Positions 53,981 through 62,394 of a stretch of 64,000 bases of DNA are shown piece by piece. Positions within the stretch are counted from its first letter, which is position 1. Every line of letters starts with the position of its first letter. The notes under the pieces were generated by a model. It made no database searches, had not been told where the DNA came from, and saw nothing but the letters and a program-made list of their open reading frames with translations. The stretch spans positions 1 through 64,000 of the forward strand of contig NZ_FCOX02000031.1 in assembly GCF_900044055.2 (NCBI RefSeq). Direction: 5' to 3'. This DNA comes from Caballeronia calidae. Its GTDB lineage: Bacteria; Pseudomonadota; Gammaproteobacteria; Burkholderiales; Burkholderiaceae. Both the position numbers and the translations under genes were made by a program.

Positions 53981-54694
53981 ATGAAAAATCCCACCGACAA
54001 ACCGCTGACCGAACGTGAACTCGATCGCCTGGAAGCCTTGCTCGATTCCTTCGGCGATGAGGCAATGACCCTCGAGATGGTCGATGGCTTTTTCGCGGCG
54101 CTGATTTGCGGCCCCGACGAAGTCCCGCCGCACGAGTGGCTTCTCGCGGTGCTGGGCAAGGATGTCGCGCAAGCAAAGGAAAAGGACGCAGAGAACACGC
54201 TGCAACTGCTGATTCGTCACTGGAACACCATCGCGGACGATCTCGACGTCACGCTGCACAAAGATGCTGTCTATCTGCCCGTGCTGTCACTTGACGAAAA
54301 AGACGGCATCGCTCACGCCAACGAATGGGCGGAGGGCTTCATGGCGGGCATAGAGATGCGCCGCGAAAGCTGGGGCGAGTTGTTCGATGACGATGAGCAC
54401 GCGGAATCGTTGCTTCCGGTACTGATGCTCTATCACGAGGACGACCCCGATCCCGAGCTTCGGACCGACCCGGAAGCATTTGAAGACCGTGACACGTTAA
54501 TCCAGGAAATGATCGCGGGGCTGACTTATATCTACCGCTACTTCGACGCGCGCCGGAAGGAGAATGCGCTGCGCGATGCGCCCGCGCCGATGCAGCGGAA
54601 GAGCGAAAAGATCGGCAGAAACGAGCCGTGCCCATGCGGCAGCGGGCGCAAGTACAAGCAATGCTGCGGCGCGAGTGCTGCCACGATCCATTGA
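53981..54694 (+). CDS. UPF0149 (YgfB/YecA) family protein with SEC-C motif
   Basis: A 237-residue soluble protein. The UPF0149 domain runs about 8-190 (LTERELDRLEALLDSFG, MVDGFFAALICGPDEVPPHE, WAEGFMAGIEMR). The last 25 residues carry the zinc-binding SEC-C motif RNEPCPCGSGRKYKQCCG, as at the C-terminus of SecA and YecA. YecA-type proteins bind ribosomes or preproteins in E. coli; the same role is inferred. The gene stands alone and the start ATG is the only good one. Confidence 0.92.
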   Translation: MKNPTDKPLTERELDRLEALLDSFGDEAMTLEMVDGFFAALICGPDEVPPHEWLLAVLGKDVAQAKEKDAENTLQLLIRHWNTIADDLDVTLHKDAVYLPVLSLDEKDGIAHANEWAEGFMAGIEMRRESWGELFDDDEHAESLLPVLMLYHEDDPDPELRTDPEAFEDRDTLIQEMIAGLTYIYRYFDARRKENALRDAPAPMQRKSEKIGRNEPCPCGSGRKYKQCCGASAATIH

Positions 54695-54797
54695 GCCGCG
54701 GACAGCGGACGGATGCATGCAAATCGCTATGCTAGACTGCATTCGCAGCCTTGTTACCGGTTGTGCATTACATCGAAACGCTAACTTGCGCCAAACC

Positions 54798-55088
54798 ATG
54801 AAGCCATCCGTTGCCCTGCAAGGTCACCGATAGGAAATTCGCCGCGTGGTCGAAGCGCACCGCGCGAAAAATGCGCGCATCTTCGGCTCAGTCGCGCGCG
54901 GCGAAGATACGGAAGACAGTGACCTCGATCTGCTCATCGATCCTACGCCGAAAACTTCGCTACTCGACATCGGTGCGATTCGCCACGAGCTGCGTCAACT
55001 GCCCGGTGTGAAGGTGGATGTGTTGACGCCCGGCGCGCTGCCCGACCGTACGCGCGATACGATCATCGCAGGCGCGATTCCCGTATGA
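54798..55088 (+). pseudogene. MntA-type minimal nucleotidyltransferase (antitoxin) with in-frame stop
   Basis: The frame from ATG 54798 reads MKPSVALQGHR, then a TAG at 54831-54833 (codon 12), then EIRRVVEAHRAKNARIFGSV and on to 55088. Family members have an uninterrupted HR-x-x-IRRIVEAHR helix here, so the TAG is a nonsense change. The nucleotidyltransferase motif GSVARGEDTEDSDLDLL (GS...DxD) is intact. A GTG at 54846 could restart an 80-residue protein that lacks the first helix. In MntA/HepT systems this protein neutralises the HEPN toxin by AMP transfer. Its stop overlaps the toxin remnant by four bases. Confidence 0.8.
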
Positions 55089-55390
55089 GCCGGGACGCAT
55101 CGACGTTGGCCGAGTGCGTTGACCACGTCCTCGCCGCAATAGGACGTGTCACGCGAAGCGACTTTCGAAGTGATCGGCGAAGCATGCAGCACCATCCGGC
55201 GATACTTTCCTGACTTCGCCGCCGGCATCCCGAGGTGCCGTTCCAGTCCGCGTACGAAATGCCCGACGCGCTGTCGCACGGCTACCATAAGATCGATTTC
55301 GGCATCGTCCGGGTGACGGTCCGCGAGGACCTTCCGGCTCTTGGTCAACAGTTCCAGTTGCTCGCCGAAGAATTGCAGCGCACCAGCTAG
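55085..55390 (+). pseudogene. HepT-type HEPN ribonuclease toxin, frameshifted
   Basis: The ATG at 55085 overlaps the MntA stop. The first frame gives MSRDASTLAECVDHVLAAIG and ends early. The sequence resumes in another frame as REATFEVIGEACSTIRRYFP, then in a third as EVPFQSAYEMPDALSHGYHK to the TAG at 55390. Together these align in order with HepT, with about 25 residues missing between the first two parts. The HEPN catalytic motif, normally MRNALSHGY, is MPDALSHGY, so the active Arg and Asn are gone. The toxin is clearly dead. Confidence 0.8.
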
Positions 55391-55589
55391 CAGCAGTCAG
55401 GAAACGCTACTTGTGCCGCAAGAGCCTTTTTAGCCTCTGCGTCTCCAGCCCCTCTCCGGCTCTCGAACACTCGTACAGGCACACCGCTTGCCTGCCCCTT
55501 GGGGTTCGATCCTCCCCCAAGACGCGCTAACATAAGCACCAGCCCATCCCCAAACCCCTGTGTAAGCAGCAATTTCAGCCGGAGTGCCC

Positions 55590-57767
55590 ATGAACGACAT
55601 GATCAAACAACACGGCCTGCAGGTCGACGCGAGCCTCGCGAAGTTCGTTGATGAAGAAGCCATCCCCGGCACGGGCGTCGACAGCGCGTCGTTCTGGAAG
55701 GGATTCGATGCCATCGTGCACGATCTCGCGCCGAAGAATCGCGCGCTGCTCGCCGAGCGCGACCGTCTCCAGACCGAACTCGACAACTGGCATCGCAGCA
55801 ATCCGGGCCCGGTGCGCGATCCGCGCGCCTATCGCAAGTTTCTCGAAGACATCGGCTATATCGTGCCCGCGCCCGCGCATGTGCAGGCGAACACCGCCAA
55901 TGTCGATCGCGAAATCGCCGAGCAGGCCGGCCCGCAGCTCGTCGTGCCGCTCTCGAATCTGCGCTATGCGCTCAACGCCGCCAACGCGCGCTGGGGCAGC
56001 CTGTACGACGCGCTCTACGGCACCGACGCCATCGACGAAAGCGACGGCGCCGAGCGCACCGCGCAGTTCAATCCGAAGCGCGGCGCGAAGGTCATCGCTT
56101 ATGCGCGCGCTTTCCTCGACGACAACGCGCCCCTCGCCGACGGCTCGCACGCCGACGCGACGAAGTACGGCGTCGAGCAGGGCAAGCTCGTCGTCACGCT
56201 GAAGGACGGCGGCAAGAGCGGGCTCGCGAACGCCGAACAGTTCGCGGGCTATCAGGGCGATGCGAAAGAGCCGTCCGCCATTCTCTTGAAGCACAACGAT
56301 CTGCACTTCGAGATTCAGATCGACGCGAACCATTCCATCGGCAAGACGGATGCGGCGCACGTGAAGGACGTGCTGATCGAAGCGGCGGTGAGCACGATCA
56401 TCGACTGTGAGGATTCGGTCGCGGCCGTCGATGCCGCCGACAAGACGCAGCTCTATCGCAACTGGCTCGGCCTGATGCAAGGCCATCTCTCCGAGCAGGT
56501 CACGAAGAACGGCAAGAGCTTCACGCGCAGCATGAACGCGGATCGCGAGTACACCGCGCCGAATGGCTCGACCCTCAAGCTGCACGGACGTTCGCTCCTG
56601 TTCGTCCGCAACGTCGGCCATCTGATGACGAACCCGGCCGTGCTCGATCGCGACGGCAAGGAAATCCCCGAAGGCATCCTCGACGCCGTGATGACCACGC
56701 TCGGCTCGATGCACGACCTCAAGAACAAGATGAACTCGCGCACGGGTTCCATCTATATCGTGAAGCCGAAGATGCACGGCCCCGCCGAAGTGGCGTTCGC
56801 CGACGAGCTCTTTTCGCGAGTCGAAGACCTGCTCGGCCTGCCGCGTCATACCATCAAAATGGGCATCATGGACGAGGAACGCCGCACGAGCGTGAACCTC
56901 AAGGCGTGCATCGCGGCGGCGGGCGCGCGCGTCGCGTTCATCAACACGGGCTTCCTGGATCGCACCGGCGACGAGATGCATTCGTCGATGGAAGCCGGCC
57001 CGATGATGCGCAAGGGCGACATGAAGTCGTCGAAGTGGATCGGCTCGTATGAGCGCAACAACGTGCTCGTCGGCCTGAACACGGGCTTGCGCGGACGCGC
57101 GCAGATCGGCAAGGGCATGTGGGCGATGCCCGATCTCATGCACGCCATGCTCGAGCAGAAGATCGCGCATCCGAAGGCGGGTGCGAACACGGCATGGGTG
57201 CCGTCACCGACCGCCGCCACGCTGCACGCGCTGCATTACCACATGGTCGATGTGCAGCAGGTTCAGCAGGAGCTCGAAAGCATCGACTATGACACCCAGA
57301 AGAACGAGCTGCTCGATGGCCTGCTGACCATTCCCGTCGTCGACAATCCGACATGGTCGGAAGAGGACATCAAGAACGAGATCGAGAACAACGCGCAGGG
57401 CATTCTCGGTTATGTCGTGCGCTGGGTCGATCAGGGCGTGGGCTGCTCGAAGGTGCCGGACATTCACGATGTCGGCCTGATGGAAGACCGCGCGACGCTG
57501 CGTATTTCGAGCCAGCACATCGCGAACTGGCTGCGTCACGGCATCGTGACGGAAGAGCAGGTTCGTGCGACGCTCGAACGCATGGCGGCCGTCGTCGACA
57601 AGCAGAACGAGTCCGATCCGTACTATCGCCCGATGGCGCCTTCGTTCGACAGCTCGTTCGCGTTCAAGGCCGCGTGCGCGCTGGTGTTCGAAGGACGCAC
57701 GCAACCGAGCGGTTATACGGAACCGCTGCTGCACAAGTTCCGTCTTGCCGCGAAGGAATCGATGTAA
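55590..57767 (+). CDS. glcB: Malate synthase G
   Basis: A 725-residue enzyme that condenses glyoxylate and acetyl-CoA to malate in the glyoxylate/glycolate pathway. The length and order match malate synthase G: STIIDCEDSVAAVDAADK (about 270), HGRSLLFVRNVGHLM, IKMGIMDEERRTSVNLKA, GLNTGLRGRAQIGKGMW and the C-terminal FKAACALVFEGRTQPSGYTE. The start is ATG 55590 with GGAG upstream; a GTG two codons earlier is less likely. It is monocistronic; a bidirectional terminator follows. Confidence 0.97.
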   Translation: MNDMIKQHGLQVDASLAKFVDEEAIPGTGVDSASFWKGFDAIVHDLAPKNRALLAERDRLQTELDNWHRSNPGPVRDPRAYRKFLEDIGYIVPAPAHVQANTANVDREIAEQAGPQLVVPLSNLRYALNAANARWGSLYDALYGTDAIDESDGAERTAQFNPKRGAKVIAYARAFLDDNAPLADGSHADATKYGVEQGKLVVTLKDGGKSGLANAEQFAGYQGDAKEPSAILLKHNDLHFEIQIDANHSIGKTDAAHVKDVLIEAAVSTIIDCEDSVAAVDAADKTQLYRNWLGLMQGHLSEQVTKNGKSFTRSMNADREYTAPNGSTLKLHGRSLLFVRNVGHLMTNPAVLDRDGKEIPEGILDAVMTTLGSMHDLKNKMNSRTGSIYIVKPKMHGPAEVAFADELFSRVEDLLGLPRHTIKMGIMDEERRTSVNLKACIAAAGARVAFINTGFLDRTGDEMHSSMEAGPMMRKGDMKSSKWIGSYERNNVLVGLNTGLRGRAQIGKGMWAMPDLMHAMLEQKIAHPKAGANTAWVPSPTAATLHALHYHMVDVQQVQQELESIDYDTQKNELLDGLLTIPVVDNPTWSEEDIKNEIENNAQGILGYVVRWVDQGVGCSKVPDIHDVGLMEDRATLRISSQHIANWLRHGIVTEEQVRATLERMAAVVDKQNESDPYYRPMAPSFDSSFAFKAACALVFEGRTQPSGYTEPLLHKFRLAAKESM

Positions 57768-57773
57768 CCTGAA

Positions 57774-57805
57774 AGCGCGCGCACGCAAACCAGCGTGCGC
57801 GCGCT
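57774..57805. terminator. Bidirectional hairpin between convergent genes
   Basis: Perfect 13-base arms AGCGCGCGCACGC / GCGTGCGCGCGCT with a six-base loop, seven bases after the malate synthase stop and five before the stop of the tautomerase gene on the other strand. Highly stable; no long T-run. Confidence 0.85.
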
Positions 57806-57809
57806 GTCT

Positions 57810-57995
57810 TCACTGCTCCGACCAGAGCTTGCCCGCGGTCGCCCAGTTCTCGCGCTTCACGTCCGTCAGGATGATATCCACCGAGCCCGGCTCGCAGCCG
57901 AGCGTCTCGCACGTCGTGCGCGTGATCGCCTCGACGAACTTGCGCTTCTCTTCCACCGTGCGGCCTTCGAAAAGCTGAATGTTGAATGTTGGCAT
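57810..57995 (-). CDS. 4-oxalocrotonate tautomerase family protein
   Basis: A 61-residue protein whose mature chain begins PTFNIQLFEGRTVEEKRKFV, with the catalytic N-terminal Pro right after Met. The end VDIILTDVKRENWATAGKLW is typical. It works as a hexamer of tiny subunits that move protons in keto-enol isomers. AAGGAGATC precedes the ATG. It is the last gene of a likely operon with the class II aldolase-like gene 28 bp upstream and a urea transporter before that. Confidence 0.92.
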   Translation of the reverse strand: MPTFNIQLFEGRTVEEKRKFVEAITRTTCETLGCEPGSVDIILTDVKRENWATAGKLWSEQ

Positions 57996-58023
57996 GCCGT
58001 CGATCTCCTTTGTCAAAGTGGTT

Positions 58024-58800
58024 TCAATCGCGATAAGACGCATCGATGCGATCGAGCTTGCGCAATAGCGCCGGCCATTCGAGCGCGCCTTCGATGGCGT
58101 CATCGTCATGCAGTTGCGCCGCGGTGCGCGTGACGACGTCCGGCGTCGGCACGATCATCTTGCCCACGCCCGCGAGCGCGCGCAGCTGAATATCGCATGC
58201 CTTGACGAGCATATCCATCAGCACATAAGCCTCGGCGATCGTGCGCCCGAGCGTGAGCGGACCGTGATTGCGCAGCAGCATCGCGCGATGCGCGCCGAGA
58301 CTTTTCACCAGCCGTTCGCCTTCGGCCGGTGAGAACGCCAGCCCTTCGTAATCGTGATACGCGAGATGACCATGAAAGCGCATCGCGTGCTGCGACGCAG
58401 GCAGCAGACCATGCGGCTGCGCGGACACCGCAACGGCCTCGCGCACATGCAGATGCATCACGCATACGGCATCTTCCCGCGCGGCATGCACGGCGCCGTG
58501 CAGCGCGAAGCCCGTCGCATTCACCGGATGCGCGCTTTCGCCGATCACGTTCCCGTCGATATCGATCTTCACGAGATTCGACGCCGTGACTTCATCGAAC
58601 GAAAGCCCGAACGGATTGATGAGAAAGCGCCCCGGCTCGCCCGGCACGCTCGCGGAAATGTGCGTGTAGACGACATCGTCCCAGCCGTTGAGCGCAACCA
58701 GCCGGTAGGCGGCGGCGAGGTCCACGCGCGTTGCGTTTTCGGCCGCCGAGCGCGGTCCGCTTTCCGCGATCCTGCGCTCAGGCGTGTGGGTGAACGACAT
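58024..58800 (-). CDS. Class II aldolase/adducin-family protein
   Basis: A 258-residue cytoplasmic protein. Signature parts are VYTHISASVPGEPGRFLINP, then FALHGAVHAAREDAVCVMHLH with metal-binding His, the catalytic-region LLRNHGPLTLGRTIAEAY (third metal His), and a C-terminal helix bundle. Members include fuculose- and ribulose-phosphate aldolases and many oxidoreductase-like adducins; the substrate is not predicted. Its first 23 bp overlap the end of the urea transporter gene, so the two are translationally close. Confidence 0.9.
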   Translation of the reverse strand: MSFTHTPERRIAESGPRSAAENATRVDLAAAYRLVALNGWDDVVYTHISASVPGEPGRFLINPFGLSFDEVTASNLVKIDIDGNVIGESAHPVNATGFALHGAVHAAREDAVCVMHLHVREAVAVSAQPHGLLPASQHAMRFHGHLAYHDYEGLAFSPAEGERLVKSLGAHRAMLLRNHGPLTLGRTIAEAYVLMDMLVKACDIQLRALAGVGKMIVPTPDVVTRTAAQLHDDDAIEGALEWPALLRKLDRIDASYRD

Positions 58801-59707
58801 GCGAATCTCCTTGTTTCGATGTTCCCGACCAGCGCCGCTGAACGACGATCATCGCCCATGACGCGAGCACGAAAGGCGCGGTCAGCGCCGCGATGCCGAT
58901 GCAATCGATCACGCGCTCGATCAGCACGGCCGCGACGATCGCGCCGAGCGCATAGCGCTTGCCGAGCGGCGCGGTCGCGAGTGCGGCGAGCGCCGCGTTG
59001 AAGCCGCACGCACCCGACAGCACGACGGCATCGCTCGCGCCGCCGAGGCCGTGCAGCGTGGCGCCGAGCGCGCTGCCCGCCAGCGCCCATGCCGCCTGCG
59101 ACGGCCGCGACGCGAACAGCCCCGCCGCGATCAACGCGCCCGCGAGCGCGCCGGTCGCGAAGGTGATGGGCGCGAGACCCGCGAACGCAGCCTGAAGCAT
59201 CGTGATGAAGCCCGCCGCGACTTGCGGAATCGCGCCCGTGTCGCCGCGATCGGCGAACAGCGGCAGCCAGCACCAGGTCACGATGATCGCGGGGCTCGAA
59301 AAGATCGGCAAACGGTGGCGCGAAAGCACGCGCGTGAGCTTGCGGGCGAGAAAGGTCGCGAACATCGCCGCGACGATCGCGACGGCGGCGGCCTGAGACG
59401 CATCGCCGATGAAGGTGAAAGCGGCAAGCGCCGCGAGCGCGCCATTGAAGCCGTAGAGATCGTCGCGGAATGCGGGAGCGTCGCTGTCTTCGATGATCAC
59501 GCTGATGACGTTGCCCGTCAGCGTGCCGATCAGAAGCCCGCACGCGAGGCGCGGACTCGCGCACAGAACGGCGAGAAACAGCAGCGCGCCGGTCGCGGCG
59601 TTGCGCTGGAGCACGATTTGCCCGATCGCGCGGGCAAAGCTGCGGAGCTGGTCGCCGAAGGCGGCGTTTGAATGGAGTGCGGAGGACATGCTGGGCGGCG
59701 ACGGCAT
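58778..59707 (-). CDS. Urea transporter (UT family)
   Basis: A 309-residue inner-membrane protein with about ten hydrophobic segments. It shows the UT-type internal repeat: DLYGFNGALAALAAFTF in the first half and LSGACGFNAALAALATAPLG in the second, each followed by a reentrant-like region. It is a channel for urea or related small solutes by family. No urease gene is in the window. ATG 59707 is my choice; ATG 59689 is possible. Confidence 0.85.
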   Translation of the reverse strand: MPSPPSMSSALHSNAAFGDQLRSFARAIGQIVLQRNAATGALLFLAVLCASPRLACGLLIGTLTGNVISVIIEDSDAPAFRDDLYGFNGALAALAAFTFIGDASQAAAVAIVAAMFATFLARKLTRVLSRHRLPIFSSPAIIVTWCWLPLFADRGDTGAIPQVAAGFITMLQAAFAGLAPITFATGALAGALIAAGLFASRPSQAAWALAGSALGATLHGLGGASDAVVLSGACGFNAALAALATAPLGKRYALGAIVAAVLIERVIDCIGIAALTAPFVLASWAMIVVQRRWSGTSKQGDSHVVHPHA

Positions 59708-59819
59708 GGGAAGCCGCCAGCATATAGCAGCCGGCGCGCGCCGTGCGACGGCGGGCCGAATAACCTGTATCTGGCTTGCAGCAGAGGGCGCGGCGAATGT
59801 CGCGCCAGGAGAGAAAGAC

Positions 59820-60026
59820 TTAGTTGAGCGCCATGGGAACCAGCGGCGACGGCTCGCCGACACCCGGATTCGCGAGCGACAGTTCCGCGCTTATCTTGAC
59901 CATTTCCGTGACGTTTTCGCGGAAATTCGGGTGCTTTTCCCAGGTGATGTAGCTCGCGTCCATGACGGCGGAAATCGTGAGCAAGGCAAAAGCGGCTTTT
60001 TCCAGCATTTCGTAGCGGCGGCGCAT
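59820..60026 (-). CDS. Small hypothetical protein, 68 residues
   Basis: GAGGAG precedes the ATG by six bases, a strong start. After a basic N-terminus (MRRRYEMLEKA) comes AFALLTISAVMDASYITW, weakly membrane-like, then a soluble tail rich in Glu, Lys and Pro. The family is not recognised. It lies upstream of the urea transporter with a 112-bp gap and may be independent. Confidence 0.6.
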   Translation of the reverse strand: MRRRYEMLEKAAFALLTISAVMDASYITWEKHPNFRENVTEMVKISAELSLANPGVGEPSPLVPMALN

Positions 60027-60165
60027 GATCTGCTCCTCAATTTTTGCAACATTGTAACGGAACCTAGGGTTTCCCCCTAACGGTTTGTTGCAATGCCGCA
60101 AATCGCCCGCCGCTACGACGGCTGCGCCCCGGCCCCTTTTTTGGGACGGAGCACGTTTTACGCGA

Positions 60166-61305
60166 TCACATCGATGCTTCGAGCATCGCCTCGTAATCCG
60201 CGCTCGACGCCTCGCGCGGATTCGTCTTGTGACTGTGATCCTTCAGCGCGCCCGCGATGATGCGCGGGAACAGCTCGCGCGTCACGCCGAGTTCCGCGAG
60301 GCCGCGCGGCAGGCCCAGCGTGGCGGTCATCTTGCGCACCGCTTCGCCGACCTCGCCGCCGGATGTCAGGCCCATCGCCTGCGCGATGCGGTCGAGCTTG
60401 CCCTCTTCCAGCATCGTAGGCGCGCTGCTGTTGAACGCGATGACCGCTGGCAAGAAGATGGCGTTGAGCGTGCCGTGATGCAGCTTCGGATTGATGCCGC
60501 CGAGCGAATGGCTCAGGCTGTGCACGCAGCCGAGCCCCTTCTGAAACGCGAGTGCGCCCTGCATCGACGCACTCATCATGTTCCAGCGCGCGACGCGGTC
60601 CGAGCCGTCGCGCGTCGCGCGCTCGATGTGACGCCACGCGCGCCACAGGCCGTCGAGCGCGATGCCGTCGGCGGGTGCGTTGAACGCCGGCGCCATGAAG
60701 GTTTCGAGGCAATGCGCGATCGCGTCCATGCCGGTCGCGGCGGTGAGCATCGGCGGCAGGCCGAGCGTCAGTTCGGGATCGCAGATCGCGACCTTCGGCA
60801 CGACATGCGGCGAGATCACGCCGACCTTGCGGCCATCGTCGAGGATCAGGATCGCGCCGCGGCCCACTTCGCTGCCGGTGCCCGCGGTCGTCGGAATGGC
60901 GATCACGGGCGCGGTCTTCGCGGTGATGCGCGCGAGACCGCCTTCGATCACCGCGAAGCTTTGCAGCGGGCCATCGTGCGTCGCGCAGACGGCGACGCCC
61001 TTCGCGAGATCGATCGACGAGCCGCCGCCCGCAGCGATCACGCCGTCGCACTGGTTCTCCTTGAACATCGCGACGGCATCGCGCACGGCCGCCTCGTTCG
61101 GATTGGGCGGCGTGGCGTCGAACACCGGCACGGGCGATGAAGCCCCGAGCGCATCGAGCACCTTGTCGAGCAGGCCTGCCGCGCGGATGCCGGCATCGGT
61201 CACGATCAGCGGACGGCGAATGCCGATGCGCTCGCATTCGCCGGCGAGCAGGCGCACCGCGCCGAAATCGAACTGAATCTGCGTGATGTAATTGATGAGG
61301 GACAT
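60166..61305 (-). CDS. Iron-type (group III) alcohol dehydrogenase
   Basis: A 379-residue cytoplasmic NAD(P)-dependent enzyme. Motifs: GVIAAGGGSSIDLAKG (cofactor site), IPTTAGTGSEVGRGA, MDAIAHCLETFMAP and LGCVHSLSHSLGG with the metal-binding His and the HH-type region, then LHHGTLNAIFLP. It resembles 4-hydroxybutyrate or 1,3-propanediol-type dehydrogenases; the substrate is not certain. It is divergent from a LysR regulator across 147 bp, so it is probably the target of that regulator. Confidence 0.94.
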   Translation of the reverse strand: MSLINYITQIQFDFGAVRLLAGECERIGIRRPLIVTDAGIRAAGLLDKVLDALGASSPVPVFDATPPNPNEAAVRDAVAMFKENQCDGVIAAGGGSSIDLAKGVAVCATHDGPLQSFAVIEGGLARITAKTAPVIAIPTTAGTGSEVGRGAILILDDGRKVGVISPHVVPKVAICDPELTLGLPPMLTAATGMDAIAHCLETFMAPAFNAPADGIALDGLWRAWRHIERATRDGSDRVARWNMMSASMQGALAFQKGLGCVHSLSHSLGGINPKLHHGTLNAIFLPAVIAFNSSAPTMLEEGKLDRIAQAMGLTSGGEVGEAVRKMTATLGLPRGLAELGVTRELFPRIIAGALKDHSHKTNPREASSADYEAMLEASM

Positions 61306-61452
61306 GATGACTGACTGAAGGTTATAGTCATTGCCGCCTTGGCTTTCCGGGTTCAGGCGGCACGGTGCCTGCCAGTATACGAGCGGACGCAGCCGCGCGA
61401 TACTGACGACTTTTGATACCGCTATAACTTTTCGTCAACCCGGAATCCTTCG
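61306..61452. promoter_or_regulatory. Divergent promoter region of the Fe-ADH and LysR genes
   Basis: A GTTATAG at 61321-61327 and its inverted copy CTATAAC at 61422-61428 lie at the two ends. Read outward, each gives a TATAAC box 15-24 bp from its start codon. This could be a pair of -10 boxes or LysR half-sites. No clear -35 boxes are visible, so the boxes are tentative. Confidence 0.4.
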
Positions 61453-62388
61453 ATGACGCCCTCGCTCAACTCGATCGTCTCGCGCCTTCACGTCAAGCAG
61501 CTGCGTTTGTTGATCGCGCTCGAAGAACGCGGCTCGCTGCTCGGCGCGGCAAAACAGCTCGCGTTGACGCAGCCGGGTGCGAGCAAGGCGCTGCATGAAA
61601 TCGAAACTACCTTCGGCACGCCGCTTTTCGTGCGTACCAATCGCGGCCTCGCGCCGAACGCGGTCGGTCATTGCGTGATTCGCTATGCGCGGCTCATTCA
61701 TACGGACCTGGCGCATCTGCGTGAAGAGATCGTCGGCATCATGCGCGGCTATGGCGGGCGCGTGTCGGTGGGCGTGATCATGGGCGCGGTGCCGCTGCTC
61801 ACCGACGCCATCACTGCCGTGAGCGAGCGTCAGCCGGAAATGTCGGTGGAAATCGTCGAGGATACGAGCCCGGGCTTGCTCGGTCTGATCGACGCGGGCC
61901 GGCTCGATCTCGCGATATGCCGCACGAGCGTGAGTCAAACGCCGTATCTCTACGACAGCGTGATCGTGAAAGACGAAACGCTTGCGGTCATCGCGAACGT
62001 CGCGCATCCGCTTGCGAAACGCAGGCGTATTGCACTGAAGGATCTCGCGAAGCATCGCTGGGTCGTCTATCGCGCGAATATGCCGATGCGGCTTCTGCTC
62101 GAACGCGAATTTCACGATGCGGGCCTGCGCTTCCCCGCTCATCTGCTGGAAACGACATCGGCGTTCGCGACGCTCGCCTTATTGCAGAAGGATCCGTCGC
62201 TGGTCGCGCTCGTATCCGTCGATGTCGCGCGCTTCTGCACGGCGCATGGCATCGTGTGCACGCTGCCAGTGGCGCTGGCATCGCGCAGCGAGCCTTATGA
62301 AATGGTCACGCGCCGCGATGCGCCGCTTTCGCCGGGCGTGCGTCTGCTGATGCAGGCGATCACCGAAGCGGGCAGCGCGGCGGCATAG
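61453..62388 (+). CDS. LysR-family transcriptional regulator
   Basis: A 311-residue protein. The winged helix reads LRLLIALEERGSLLGAAKQL, then ALTQPGASKALHEIETTFG and LFVRTNRGLAPNAVG. The effector domain (about 100-305) follows. The TQPGASKAL helix resembles the GbpR/CbbR branch. It is divergent from the Fe-type alcohol dehydrogenase and likely controls it. The next gene converges with a six-base gap. Confidence 0.93.
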   Translation: MTPSLNSIVSRLHVKQLRLLIALEERGSLLGAAKQLALTQPGASKALHEIETTFGTPLFVRTNRGLAPNAVGHCVIRYARLIHTDLAHLREEIVGIMRGYGGRVSVGVIMGAVPLLTDAITAVSERQPEMSVEIVEDTSPGLLGLIDAGRLDLAICRTSVSQTPYLYDSVIVKDETLAVIANVAHPLAKRRRIALKDLAKHRWVVYRANMPMRLLLEREFHDAGLRFPAHLLETTSAFATLALLQKDPSLVALVSVDVARFCTAHGIVCTLPVALASRSEPYEMVTRRDAPLSPGVRLLMQAITEAGSAAA

Positions 62389-62394
62389 TTCGCG

